From: Conus ventricosus
Taxonomy: Eukaryota > Mollusca > Gastropoda > Neogastropoda > Conidae
DNA: 64,000 nt
Reading direction: 5' to 3'
NCBI GenBank assembly: GCA_018398815.1
Contig: JAFLJL010014268.1
Location: 60,838-124,837 of the forward strand
The notes under the pieces are model-generated. The model worked only from the letters and a program-made list of their open reading frames with translations. It made no database searches and had not been told where the DNA came from. This document shows positions 1-13,379 of this stretch, in pieces (position 1 is the first letter of the stretch; the number at the start of each line of letters is the position of its first letter). A program made the translations under genes and the position numbers.

Positions 1-53
1 TTGTTAAATACACACGAAGCTGTAGCACAAATAGGGAGTAAGGGGAACACAAG

Positions 54-700
54 TGTAGGCTAACAATTTCTCCATTGGGAGGGGGGAGAGGGTAGGGGAG
101 TTAGGGGTCAGGGTCCAATGAGAGAACCAAGACGGGAATCAAATTCTAGGTGTTGAGCTCAAAGCGCCGTGAAACTAACACAATGATTATACAGAGACAA
201 AAAAACAGCTGGTTTTCTGCAATTACGACAAGAAATCGAGATTTCTTATGCTCAAATCATGCGCTTCTGCACGTCAAGACCCATACAAAAACAGACTACG
301 GGGCAAAATGCCAGTAGGGAAGTATACGCCTGAGGAGCGTACAACTATGTACAGGAGGGGCAAAAAAGGAAAGAAAAGAAAACGGCTTGTGTTTCGTGTC
401 CTGAACATTGAAATAAGGATTGATCTGAATAAACTGGAATGGAAGTTATAATTACATCGAACCAGAACCCAACAATTTAACATTTTAAAAACTCCATTTT
501 TCGAGATTTTTCTTTTTTTCCCGCCGTACGACCTAGCATAAGTAGTTAACATACTAACTCGTCGTGGCAATAATAAAACTAATCTATGTCCAAATAAGCG
601 TGAACTCTTATTAAAAAACAACAACAACAACAATAGCAATCCAGAGAAACAAAACAAAAATGCTTACTTCCATTTGTAAGTGCTTCGTTCATGTTATTCC
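54..700 (-). repeat. R1 family unit, inverted, diverged (unit -a)
   Basis: Read on the minus strand this matches the forward R1 units further right. Positions 54-180 correspond to the segment with the 'gtctctcacag' and 'gagaaattgttagcct' blocks (compare 6830-6950). Positions 510-620 correspond to the 'actgccacgac' segment (compare 6260-6310). Positions 661-695 correspond to the body start with 'aagcacttaaaaatggaag' (compare 6155-6175). Divergence and small gaps are clear, so it is an old copy. It contains a short lysine-rich open frame at 248-451 that resembles nothing I recognise. Confidence 0.65.
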
Positions 701-734
701 AGAGCCGTTTGAACAAAAGGTAGGAGGGAGAAAC

Positions 735-1275
735 GAAACGCAGGCTAACCAATTCTCCTCCCGCACTATGCCAGTGTCCTTGGCAAAAAGATTAAAAAAA
801 GTTGAGGGAAGGGGGGCATCTCTGTGAGAGACCCAAAACGAGAGCAAAAATTTAGGGCGCTGAATAAGAAACAATGTACAAAACCGATCAACACTAACTC
901 ATGAGTATCATCTGAAACGAAAAATCCATATAAATATCCAGCAATACCGCACGTAAAAGAACAAAATCTGCAGGAGAGTATTCCCGTTGAAGAGTAAACA
1001 AATATATATGTAGAGAGGGAAAAAAAACGAAATTAAGGCGTAAAGAGTGGGGAAAAAAGAAAAAAAAAAAACCAAAAAAGGGAAAGGAGGAGTAGGGAGG
1101 AAATAAAAGACGGGAAGAAAAAGTAGGGGGAAAAAGTAAAAGGGGAAAAAAACAAAAAAAAAAAGGGAGGAAAAGGACCGAGTCTGTATCCTGCAAAAAC
1201 CGTCCCAGGGAGGGCATCAGGATTCCACATAAAGAAATGAGTTTGTGCTTTCACAATTATACAATAGGTTACAAT
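735..1275 (-). repeat. R1 family unit, inverted, partial (unit -b)
   Basis: A second inverted R1 unit follows the first head to tail. Positions 735-880 match, on the minus strand, the segment containing 'gttttgggtctctcacag' (compare 6842-6859), and 1200-1270 match the segment around 'tgccctccctgggaacag' (compare 5155-5173). The purine-rich stretch between (1015-1180) is low complexity. The unit ends against the CA/CT microsatellite block. Confidence 0.6.
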
Positions 1276-1317
1276 ATGTAAATGTCAAATTATTGACGCT
1301 GCCATCCACAAAACAAC

Positions 1318-1330
1318 AACACACACCACA

Positions 1331-1362
<32 letters not shown>

Positions 1363-1522
1363 GGGGGGCACACACACACACACACACAAACACACACTTT
1401 CTCTCACCACTCTCTCTCTCTCTCTCGCACTCTCTTTCACATCTCTTTCTCTCTCACTTCTCTCTCTCTCACTCTCTCTCTATCCCCCATCTCTCTCCCT
1501 CTCACTCTCTCTCTCTCTCTAC
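1318..1522. repeat. (CA)n then (CT)n compound microsatellite
   Basis: An imperfect (CA)n run with a short G interruption near 1362 is followed directly by an imperfect (CT)n run. Open frames across it give only His/Thr and Ser/Leu repeats and are not genes. Confidence 0.95.
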
Positions 1523-2056
1523 TCGCAGCTCAAATTTGTTTAGATATGATTTTATCTGCCATCAAATTAACAGAACATAAAGTAAAGATTGGGATTTGAT
1601 GTAACTGATGGACCATAAAATCATTTTGAGTCAGGAACAAACACATGACAAAAATTACCATCCATTTCTTCTTATAACTCAAAAATGATTACTCATCGTC
1701 CGTGGCAAATAATAAAACAATTCGTGGCATTAATATGGTTTGTGGTGTGGGTTTATCTCGCTACTCTTGGAGCTGGTGAACGGAACTTCATACTCAAATG
1801 TTTTGAAATTACATAATGTGAGTCACAAAGTACACAATACTAATCCTTTCTTGCATGGAAAAACGATTCTGGAATCGTCCAAGCCCAGCAGCAAAACAAT
1901 TGTTTAATTCTATTCTGAGTGTGAGGCAGGCAGTGAGATCCGCCTGTACTCTCTCTGAAATCAGGTCCGCTGAGATGCTTTTTTGATATGAAAGCAGAGT
2001 GATAGACGTGATCACCACCCCGGAATCAATTCCGTTCATGTTGCTTATGGTTCAGC
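1523..2056. other. Noncoding stretch before the first gap
   Basis: No coding frame, RNA gene or repeat family member was recognised here. Composition is mixed and slightly AT-rich. Confidence 0.4.
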
Positions 2057-3056
2057 NNNNNNNNNNNNNNNNNNNNNNNNNNNNNNNNNNNNNNNNNNNN
2101 NNNNNNNNNNNNNNNNNNNNNNNNNNNNNNNNNNNNNNNNNNNNNNNNNNNNNNNNNNNNNNNNNNNNNNNNNNNNNNNNNNNNNNNNNNNNNNNNNNNN
2201 NNNNNNNNNNNNNNNNNNNNNNNNNNNNNNNNNNNNNNNNNNNNNNNNNNNNNNNNNNNNNNNNNNNNNNNNNNNNNNNNNNNNNNNNNNNNNNNNNNNN
2301 NNNNNNNNNNNNNNNNNNNNNNNNNNNNNNNNNNNNNNNNNNNNNNNNNNNNNNNNNNNNNNNNNNNNNNNNNNNNNNNNNNNNNNNNNNNNNNNNNNNN
2401 NNNNNNNNNNNNNNNNNNNNNNNNNNNNNNNNNNNNNNNNNNNNNNNNNNNNNNNNNNNNNNNNNNNNNNNNNNNNNNNNNNNNNNNNNNNNNNNNNNNN
2501 NNNNNNNNNNNNNNNNNNNNNNNNNNNNNNNNNNNNNNNNNNNNNNNNNNNNNNNNNNNNNNNNNNNNNNNNNNNNNNNNNNNNNNNNNNNNNNNNNNNN
2601 NNNNNNNNNNNNNNNNNNNNNNNNNNNNNNNNNNNNNNNNNNNNNNNNNNNNNNNNNNNNNNNNNNNNNNNNNNNNNNNNNNNNNNNNNNNNNNNNNNNN
2701 NNNNNNNNNNNNNNNNNNNNNNNNNNNNNNNNNNNNNNNNNNNNNNNNNNNNNNNNNNNNNNNNNNNNNNNNNNNNNNNNNNNNNNNNNNNNNNNNNNNN
2801 NNNNNNNNNNNNNNNNNNNNNNNNNNNNNNNNNNNNNNNNNNNNNNNNNNNNNNNNNNNNNNNNNNNNNNNNNNNNNNNNNNNNNNNNNNNNNNNNNNNN
2901 NNNNNNNNNNNNNNNNNNNNNNNNNNNNNNNNNNNNNNNNNNNNNNNNNNNNNNNNNNNNNNNNNNNNNNNNNNNNNNNNNNNNNNNNNNNNNNNNNNNN
3001 NNNNNNNNNNNNNNNNNNNNNNNNNNNNNNNNNNNNNNNNNNNNNNNNNNNNNNNN
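2057..3056. other. Assembly gap, 1000 N
   Basis: Exactly 1000 consecutive N. The second gap in the window has the same size, so this is a fixed-size scaffold gap of unknown true length. Confidence 0.99.
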
Positions 3057-3336
3057 CTCCCGGGTTTGTCAATAAGCCGTATGTAGTTTAGCAACTAGAT
3101 TTTAATCCCGAACAATGAATTCGATAATTATATGCGCATATTGGCTAAATATTAAATCTTGGTGTTTCTGCTTGATCGTTTAGATATTCCAACCCTGCGG
3201 TGTCGAATTCATATGCCGTTTATGTGGTCAGCAAGGGAAGATGAAGTTCATTTTTTATGTTGCTGTTATTAATCTCAGACCCAACTTATCCAGCCAAAGT
3301 ATTCTACGACCTTGTCTTCAAGGTAGTTTACTGCTG

Positions 3337-3337
<1 letters not shown>

Positions 3338-3415
<78 letters not shown>

Positions 3416-3446
3416 GTGGTGTTGTGTGTGGTGTGTGTGTGTGTGA
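3338..3446. repeat. (GT)n microsatellite
   Basis: A near-perfect GT run of about 110 bases, slightly interrupted near its end. The flanks 3057-3337 and 3447-3549 show no gene. Confidence 0.95.
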
Positions 3447-3549
3447 AGCACAGAAAAGACTGCATGGTGCTACCTAATACCTCATCTAATGATTCATTTC
3501 AGTTATTGTCATGAATTTCTTACAATGTTTTTCTATCTTTATCTTAATC

Positions 3550-3642
3550 AAATTCAATTTGTTTGATTGTATGTATGCCCCTTCAAAATGGGGTCTTGGC
3601 CTTAAAACTGATTAAATATTCGTATTTGTATCTGTATTCGTA
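3550..3642 (+). mobile_element. 3' tail of a non-LTR retrotransposon
   Basis: The stretch reads 'tgccccttcaaaatggggtc' and then 'ttaaatattcgtatttgta', ending in an irregular repeat of 'gtattc'. An untranslated tail closing in a short tandem repeat is typical of CR1/Jockey-like non-LTR elements (inference from family knowledge). It runs directly into a (CT)n array. Confidence 0.5.
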
Positions 3643-3687
3643 TTCTCTCTCTCTCTCTCTCTCCTCTCTCCTCTCTCTCTCTCTCTC

Positions 3688-3723
<36 letters not shown>
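3643..3723. repeat. (CT)n microsatellite
   Basis: Imperfect CT run. It lies between a non-LTR 3' tail on its left and the truncated 5' edge of another non-LTR fragment on its right. Confidence 0.95.
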
Positions 3724-3725
<2 letters not shown>

Positions 3726-4553
3726 CAGAAATTATTTTTTCAATCTTATATTCAACCAAATATTGACTATGCCTCGACACTCCGGGATTTAGCTAGCAGT
3801 AAGTTGCTTAAACCATTGACTAGTATATACAAGAGAGCTGTCAAAACAACAATTGATGAACCCTCGCTAGGGCACCCTGATTATGAACGAGAAGGTATCC
3901 TTCCATTTAAGACCAAACTATTGTACACCAAAGCACTCTTTTGCATAAAATACTACACGGCAGTGCCCCTTCCTATTTAAGGAATATATTTTACTTCTAA
4001 TGATCATCGACATTCGCATAAAAAACATCTTCTTTTCCCATCAATTAATTTATGCAAATCAAGCCTTGCTTATTCTGGGGGCTGGCTGTGGAATAATATC
4101 CCAGAAAAAACTAAAAAACGAACCAAACACTAGTAAGTTTAAATCCAATGTTTTTACGAACTTGATGTATCTGTCTGATCTTACATCACTTTATCCCAAA
4201 GATCTACCAATAACTGCTCTGTGTAAATGTTTCATTTTTCTTATCAGTTCTTCCTTTACTTCCAACCCTCCTCTTCTCATTCTTAATTGTCCCCCCATCC
4301 CACCCATCCCACTCCCACCCCCACCGTCTCCCACACCTTCTGTCGGTGTTCCCTCTGTACATAGATTTTGTATCCTTTCGTATTTTCATAGTTCATATTC
4401 AAGAGTTATTTTCCATTATTTTATATTAATCTTTTTTTCTTCTTTTCCTTTTTTAAATTTCTTTTGGGCCCGGGGGCTGGATGTAAAAAAAGCAATGATG
4501 CTTATTCCATTACCCTCTAAAATAAAATTCGTTCGTTCGTTCGTTCGTTCGTT
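3724..4553 (+). pseudogene. 5'-truncated non-LTR retrotransposon, 3' part of ORF2 plus tail
   Basis: Plus-strand translation, with frame changes, gives the C-terminal part of a CR1/Jockey-type reverse transcriptase polypeptide. As read it includes 'ILPFKTKLLYTKALF' near 3900 and 'SSLAYSGGWLWNNIP' near 4058-4102, a block found downstream of the RT domain in these elements. The 3' untranslated region has 'gggggctgg', a 'gcttattccatta' block and 'aataaaa', and ends in (TTCG)n at 4529-4552. The element at 16536-16637 has the same tail, so both belong to one family. The RT catalytic region, endonuclease and ORF1 are absent, as expected from 5' truncation on insertion. Frameshifts and a stop make it inactive. 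(CT)n lies on both sides. Confidence 0.8.
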
Positions 4554-5805
<1,252 letters not shown>

Positions 5806-6100
5806 TTCTCTCTCTCTCTCTCTCCTCGTCTCTCTCTCTCTCTTTCTCTCCTCTCTCTCTCTCTGTTCTCTCTCTCTCTCTGTCTCTCACTCTCTCTCTG
5901 TCTCTCTCTCTCTCCTCTCTCACTCTTTTCTGTCTCTCTCTCTCTTCTTCTACTCTCTTCTCTTCTCTCTCTTCTCTCTCTTCTCTCATCCCCCTCTATC
6001 TCTCCTCTCTCCTCTCTTCTCTCTCATCTCTCTCTCTCTTCTTCTCTTCTCTCTCTCATCTCTCTCTCACCTTCTTTGCACCTCTCTTTCTTCTCTCTCA
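5806..6100. repeat. (CT)n-rich array between R1 units U1 and U2
   Basis: About 295 bases of imperfect CT repeat with TTCT and CTCAT variants. It occupies the same place relative to the R1 bodies as the arrays at 7761, 9808 and 11587. Confidence 0.95.
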
Positions 6101-7757
6101 TGTGAAACAATAATGTCTAGTAGAGGTGTCAGACAGTCATCCGAAAATACAAACTAAGCACTTAAAAATGGAAGTAAGCATGGTTTTTGTGTCTCTGATT
6201 GCTGGTTTTTGTTTGTTTTGTTTTGTTTTTTTAAAGTATGCTTATTTTGGATAAACAAATTCATTTACTGCCACGACAATGTATTTCTTATTTATGTGAG
6301 TCGCGCGGAGAAAAAAGAAACTATGGAAGGTAATGAGATTAGTCATCTGGTTTGTTGGTACTGATGGAATATAACTTTTGTCATCCATCAGCTACAGCAA
6401 ATCATTATTCATTGTTCTGTTAATTTGCACAAAAAAAGAAACTTCTAAATAATTGTTTTCGTTTCTTGTTTGGGCAGGTCAATATAAAAGACGTAAAACT
6501 ATTTTCTATTGTTAATATTGAAGCTGCAACACAGTTCTTCATGTGAAATTAGGTGGCCTCTCAAGGCACGGCGGGGCGCAAAGATAGACAAAGTACTATT
6601 CTTTTTTTCTCCCCACAAATGCATACATTTATGTGCTCTTCAAGGTAAACTTTCACACAGAATTGTACTATATGCAAACCATTACTTGTTGTAGTTTATT
6701 TTACGTGTTGTAATCGCATGTTGAGCAAGGAATCTTGATTTCTGGAAGCGTGATGCCTGAAATGATATGGTTATCTGGTTGTGTATCTCATAGTTTTTTT
6801 TTCCAAACGGCTTGAGTTTAACGCCCTCAATTTCGTTCCCGTTTTGGGTCTCTCACAGACCTACTACCCATCCCCCACTCCCTTTTACATTTCTTATTTG
6901 TTTAACATCTTTGCCAGGTCATTATCATATTGACGGAGAAATTGTTGGCCTGGACTTGCCCCCGGACCCTCCTCCCCTGCCTCCCTCATTACCAGTTAGT
7001 TCAACAGCTCTGAGTTTATTCACGAGATGCTGACTATTCTGTTCCTGATGTTCCATGATGGACTCATTGCAGCTCCAGATTATATGTTTAGAAGTGAAAT
7101 GCGAAACAATCGTATCATTTCTTTTCTGTACTATTGGAGGAACTGCATCACACAACATTATCTTCCATTTGTATAGTGATTATCTGACACAATGTTCATA
7201 GAAATATAGTTACTGTGTTCATTCTTGCATTTGTTTATAGATGCATGCCTTTATTACTGAGTGTTCTGACTTTGTCAGATTTCACACACATAGTTAAAAG
7301 AGTTAGCAGACAATTGCACTGGTTCACAAAGTTAACAATCTTCACAACAGTATATGACTCCCCTGAACATAGCGTAGAACAAGAAACTAAAACTGACAAC
7401 AACATTCCTGGGTGCAAGACACAATGCATTAAATAAACACAAAGCAAGGTGAGATGGAAGGCTTATGTACTACACAATACAGAACAGGTGAATGGTCAAC
7501 ACATATGTCCATCAGGGGCGACAAATGCACAGAACAGTACTCCCCTGATCGCACTCTCATGTTTGTTGAGATATGGAGACTATTGTTTCGTGCATTTCTA
7601 TGCAGTTATTTTTTTTACTCTCCACGTCGAAGAAAATTATTTCAAAGATCAGCAACAAAGCACTTTTCAATTCACTGACAATTTGTAGAGTTGTAATTTT
7701 TCTGTTGATACTGAGAGAAAAATTAAGGAAGAATTATAGTTCTTACCTCTGACATAT

Positions 7758-7760
<3 letters not shown>
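6101..7760 (+). repeat. R1 tandem unit U2 (most complete, clean copy)
   Basis: This is the best reference copy. It has the 'ctcatgtgaaacaataatg' start, the 'actgccacgacaatg' segment (6270), the 'gttttgggtctctcacag' segment (6842), and a distal 0.8 kb (6920-7740) that is almost identical to 10780-11580 in U4. Short frames such as 7215-7436 recur in U4 only because the DNA is nearly identical. They have no recognisable domain, so I do not call a gene. Confidence 0.85.

Positions 7761-7822
<62 letters not shown>
7761..7822. repeat. (CT)n microsatellite between U2 and U3
   Basis: Pure CT run bounding R1 unit U3. Confidence 0.95.
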
Positions 7823-7825
<3 letters not shown>

Positions 7826-8777
7826 TTTACATCCCTCGTCTCTCCCCTCTCTCATGTGAAACAATAACCTCTTGTGGGGGAGTCACACTGTCATTGGAAA
7901 ATATTACCTGAGCACATAAAAGTGGAAGTAAGTTCGTTTTGTTGTCTCTCTGATTGCTTTTTTGTGTGTGTTAAGTTCTTTCTTATTTTTGAAAAAAAAA
8001 AAATTTACTGCCAAAAGGATGGTCAGTTATGTACCCAAGTCTTTTGTAAAAAAAAAGAGGAAACGGGAAAAGAATAGGTGATGGGGTTTTTATGTGAGGT
8101 GGTTTAATGTGTTTGGGGTTTTTAAAAAATGTGATTTGGTTGACGATGTAATGAATGATCTTCATTACGAAACCGCTATGTCATTGCTCCTTTAAATTTG
8201 AAAAAAAAAAATCCTTTATCAAAGATATGTTTTTTTTTATTGTTTAAGCAAAAATAAACTAAAAGTATTTTTTTATCCTTTAAAACCCCTTTTGTTTAAT
8301 TTTGAACCACAACAGGGGTCTTTGTGTGATATTCAGATGCCCCCCCTTTGGGAACAGCAGGGGGGCCGCAATAGGGCAAAAGCCAGTGTCTTTTTTTTTT
8401 GTTCACTTTTCGTATTCGTTTTTTTGTGATCTGAAAAGGTGAACTTCAAAAAAAACTGTTTTTTCATTGAACCCTTATGTTGCCCGGGGTTTCCCTCTTA
8501 CATGGGGTTTAATTGCAGTCTGAGCAGGAAATTTCGTTTTTCCGTCAGATGTGCATAAAATCATGTAGTTTTCTGGTCCGTTTTTCTTACGGGTTTTTAT
8601 TAAGGGACTTTGATTTTTAATGCCCTTACTTTCTTTCCCTGTTTTCTTTCTTCCCCACCCCGGTCCCCCCCCCTCCCCCAACTCCCCCCTGATTTGTTTA
8701 ACTTCTTTGCAAGTTTTTTTTTAAAAAAGGGGGGGAAAATTTTGTTTCCCTTGCTTTTGGGGCCCCCCCCCCCCCCC

Positions 8778-8861
<84 letters not shown>

Positions 8862-9807
8862 AATTCGTTAAAGGGTTTCCCGTTTATTCAGAAGCTGCTC
8901 AATTTTCTGTGTTATTGTTCAATGATAAAATTCCTTGCGTTTTCAAAAATTACACCTTTAAAAGTGAAATATATCACAAAAATATTTTTTTTTCCTGTGT
9001 TATTGGGGGGGAATTGTTTTTAGCAATATTATCTTTGTTTGGATGGTGGGTTTTTTGGTTTTATGTTGAAAAAAAAAAAACCCAATTTTCGTGTTTCCTC
9101 GTACAATGCCTTTTTCCTGAGTGTTCTAACTGCCCCCATTCCCTTGGGTATCGGGAAAAAAAGAGGGTTGTAGAGAACCACTCCCCGTCGAAAATGTTGG
9201 GAAACTTCAGAAGGGAAAATGATTTTTCTGAACCTTTTGAAAAAGAAAAAATGAAAAAGGCAAACAGCGTTCCTGAATGCCAGGGGCAATACATACCAAT
9301 AAAAAACAACGGTGAGGCCCTAAGGCCTGTTTACTAACCTTTCGTACAGGGAAATTTTCAACAAAAAAGTCTTCATCAGGGGGCGACAAATGCACAAAAA
9401 AAAGTAAAACCCCCGATACATTCTAGTTTTTTGCGTTAAAAGGGACTGTTGTTTGTGCACTTTCTTTTGGGCAGTTTTTTTTTTTTCTCTCCTTGTCGGG
9501 AAAAAAATTTTTTCAAAGTACAGTTTCGAAAAGACAATTCAACTCCTTACATTTAATTTCAGTTTGTCCCTTTTTTTTTTATTGCCCTTTTTGGGGGGGA
9601 AAGAGAGGAGGTGGAAGGAAAAGAGAAATTGGGGTGTGTGTGTGTGTGGTTGTGTGTTTTGTGGGTGTGTGTGTGTGGTGGTTTTGTGTGTGGGTGTGGG
9701 GTGTGTGTGTGTGTGTGGTCAGTACAAAAACTTTTGTTTAAACTGACAGGAAATGGTTTCGTCAGTCAGCAGTTTTGTGTGGTGTGTTTTGTGTTAAATT
9801 TTAGATC
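7823..9807 (+). repeat. R1 tandem unit U3 (low-quality sequence)
   Basis: The same segment order as U2 can be followed, for example the body start at 7848-7930, 'tcatgtagttttctggtccg' near 8560 and the distal block from 9100. Almost every homopolymer differs in length, and G and A runs are inflated. It also holds an 81-base C run (8779-8859) and a GT-rich block (9629-9718) absent from U2 and U4. The pattern fits poor base calling more than evolution. Confidence 0.7.
8763..8859. repeat. Poly(C) tract, about 97 bases
   Basis: C15, one T, then 81 uninterrupted C. In U2 and U4 the same position holds a C-rich but mixed stretch (6959-6990 and 10776-10812). The length is therefore probably exaggerated by the assembly. 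Confidence 0.9.
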
Positions 9808-9924
9808 TCCCCTCTCTTTTCTTTTCTCTCTATCTTTTTCTCTTCCTTCTCTCTCTCTCTTCTCTCTCTTCTTACTCTCTCTCTCTTCTTTCTCTGTTTC
9901 CTTTCTACCCCTTCTTTATCTCCT
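9808..9924. repeat. Degenerate (CT)n between U3 and U4
   Basis: CT-rich run with TTCT variants, in the same position as the other R1 spacers. Confidence 0.85.
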
Positions 9925-11586
9925 TCTCATATGAAACCAAAAAATCTTGGTTTGGGGGGGGGCACACAATCATTCGAAAAAAAACAAACAAGCTCTTAAA
10001 AGGAGGAAAATTGGTTTTTTTTTTTCTTTATTGCTTCATATGCTTTTTCTTTTAAAGATAAAATTTTTTACTGCCAAAGGGAAATTTTGGGGTTTTTTTA
10101 TGGGGGGTCACCCGGAATAAAAAAATTGGGAAAATAAAAGAGATTTTAAAAAACTTGTTTTTTTGATTGTTTGGGGGGGGGGAAAATTTTTAATTTTTTT
10201 TCCCTCAGCTACAAACAATTCCATTGTTTCATTGTTTGTTAATTGGGAAAAAAAAATCTTCTAAAAATATGGTTTTTTATTTCTTGGGTTTTGGCAAGGG
10301 CAATTAGAGGGCATTAAAAAGCCTTTTATTTTTAAAATATTGAGCCCCAACACAGTCTTCATGTGAAATTAAAGGTTTTCCCTTTTCCCGGAAATGTAGG
10401 CGCCCAAAAGGAAAGGGCGAATTTCTATTCTATCCCCCACTGTATAGATTTTTGTGTGGTATTCAAGGTAAAATTTAACCAGAAATTGTACTTTTTGCAA
10501 GCATTACTTGTCGTGGTTTCTTTTACTTGTGGTAATCGCATACTGAGCAAGGAATCTTCATTTCTGGAAGGATGATGCCTGAAATGATATAGTTTTCTGG
10601 TTGTGTATTACATAGGCTTCTCAAACGGCTCTGGGTTTAACGCCCTAAATTTCCATTCCCGTTTTGGGTCTCTCACAGACCTGCATCCCCCCACTCCCTC
10701 TCCTTCTTCATTTGTTTAACATCTTTGCCAAGTCATTGTTATAATGACGGAGAAATTGTTAGCCTGGACTTGCACCGCCCCCCCCCCCCCGCCCCTCCCC
10801 TCCTCCCCTGCTCCCTCACTACCAGTTAGTTCAACAGCTCTGAGTTTATTCACGAGATGCTGACTATTCTGTTCCTGATGTTCCATGATGGACTCCCTGC
10901 AGCTCCAGATTATATGTTTAGAAGTGAAATGCGAAACAATCGTATTATTTCTTTTCTGTACTATTGGAGGAACTGCATCACACAACATTATCTTCTGTTT
11001 GTATAGTGATTATCTGACACAAGTGCAATAAAAAAAAAGTTACTGTGTTAGTTCTTGCATTTGTTTAAAGATGCAGCCTTTATTACTGAGAGTTCTGACT
11101 TTGTCAGATTTCACATACATAGTTAAAAGAGTTAGCAGACAATTACACTGGTTCACAAAATTAACAATCTTCACAACAGTATATGACTCCCCTGAACATA
11201 GCGTAGAACAAGAAACTAAAACTGACAACAACATTCCTGGGTGCAAGACACAATGCATTAAATAACACAAAGCAAGGTGAGATGGAAGGCTTATGTACTA
11301 CACAATACAGAACAGGTGAATGGTCAACACATATGTCCATCAGGGGCGACAAATGCACAGAACAGTACTCCCCTGATCGCACTCTCATGTTTGGTGAGAT
11401 CTGGAGACTATTGTTTCGTGCATTTCTATGCAGTTATTTTTTTTTACTCTCTTCGTCGAAGAAAATCATTTCAAAATACAGTAACAAAGCACTTTTCAGC
11501 TCACTGACAACCTGTGAGTTGTACTGTTTCTGTTGATACTGAGAGAGAAATTAAGGACAGGTGGAAGAAGAATTATAGTTCTTACA
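9925..11586 (+). repeat. R1 tandem unit U4
   Basis: The first half (9925-10600) is noisy with homopolymer differences. The second half (10620-11580) is clean and nearly identical to U2 over 0.8 kb. Such different similarity levels in one unit point either to recent homogenisation of the distal part or to a read-quality boundary near 10600. Confidence 0.8.
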
Positions 11587-12535
<949 letters not shown>

Positions 12536-12625
12536 CATGTCCTCTTCTCTCTCACTCTCATCTCTCTCTCTCTCACTCTCTCCGCTCCTCACCCTCCTCT
12601 CTCTCTCTCTCTCTCTCCCTACAAT
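12536..12625. repeat. Imperfect (CT)n at the left edge of a non-LTR element
   Basis: It closes R1 unit U5. The (CT)n that would normally lead into the next R1 body resumes at 16638, after 4 kb of non-LTR and associated sequence. Confidence 0.9.
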
Positions 12626-13379
12626 TAAAAATCTGCAGCAGAACATCAAAGATAGAATCATGCATAAATTCAGGCTCCTAACCCTTTATGTCAAGCTAAT
12701 ATACTCTATGTTTGCATGTATGGTATAAATCTTGGATAATTATGAGTGAGAACAGTATGTGGTTTTATGCTGTAATCAGATTTGCCGTACTCGTTGACAT
12801 AATGCATTACATTTGGCAACTGTAACTTGAAGCGCTATTTTGATCTCAGTGTATACCTAAACACGTGGGTTTAGATTTTGTAGATCTTTTCAGATATAAT
12901 TTGATACAGACTTTGTATCATTCCTTATTTTCTTGATCTGTTTACGTGCTCAATGCATGATTGCTCTTGCTATTGGTGGTAATTATGAGGTTGCTATCTG
13001 ATAATCGAATTTTCATTTTAAGGGTTTTGTTTATTGGATTTTTTTTTCCCTTCATCTTCTTTTGTCTGTGAGTCCTAATTGTGTCTTGCAACTGTGGCTA
13101 CCCAGTTTTGTGTTACAATTGCTATCTTCTCTTTTCGCGCATTCCTATCAAGATTCTTCTCGGGTTAGTTTGCATACATTGCACGTGTTTCCCATTGCCC
13201 TGGCTGAATCAGATAGTAAAAATTTAAAATGTGTGCTATTGTCCCTTGAAAGCTGCAACCTGTATCTTTTAGCTGTGATCACAACACTCAGGTCGTAATG
13301 CCCACGGTGAGCTGGCCTTCTAGGACGGCCTCCGAGTAGGTTTTTAAATAACCCCATGTTCTTTCTCAACAAATCAGAT
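12626..13379. other. Probable 5' part of the non-LTR insertion, no recognisable domain
   Basis: The segment lies between the left (CT)n and the first recognisable endonuclease sequence. It contains several frames of 60-80 codons (for example 13062-13298), none with a recognisable ORF1 motif. It may be a 5' untranslated or ORF1 remnant of the element that follows, or unrelated DNA. Confidence 0.35.

Noticed and set aside
248..451. Lysine-rich 67-codon frame as a gene
   Set aside because: It lies inside an inverted, diverged R1 unit, has no recognised domain and is not kept in other R1 copies.
1999..3094. Frames of about 350 codons spanning 2057-3056, and similar ones at 55435-56647
   Set aside because: They are open only because N codons contain no stop.
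7215..11265. Short frames repeated in R1 units U2 and U4 as a conserved gene pair
   Set aside because: The DNA of the two units is nearly identical over 0.8 kb including non-frame parts, and the frames are not open in U1, U3 or U5.
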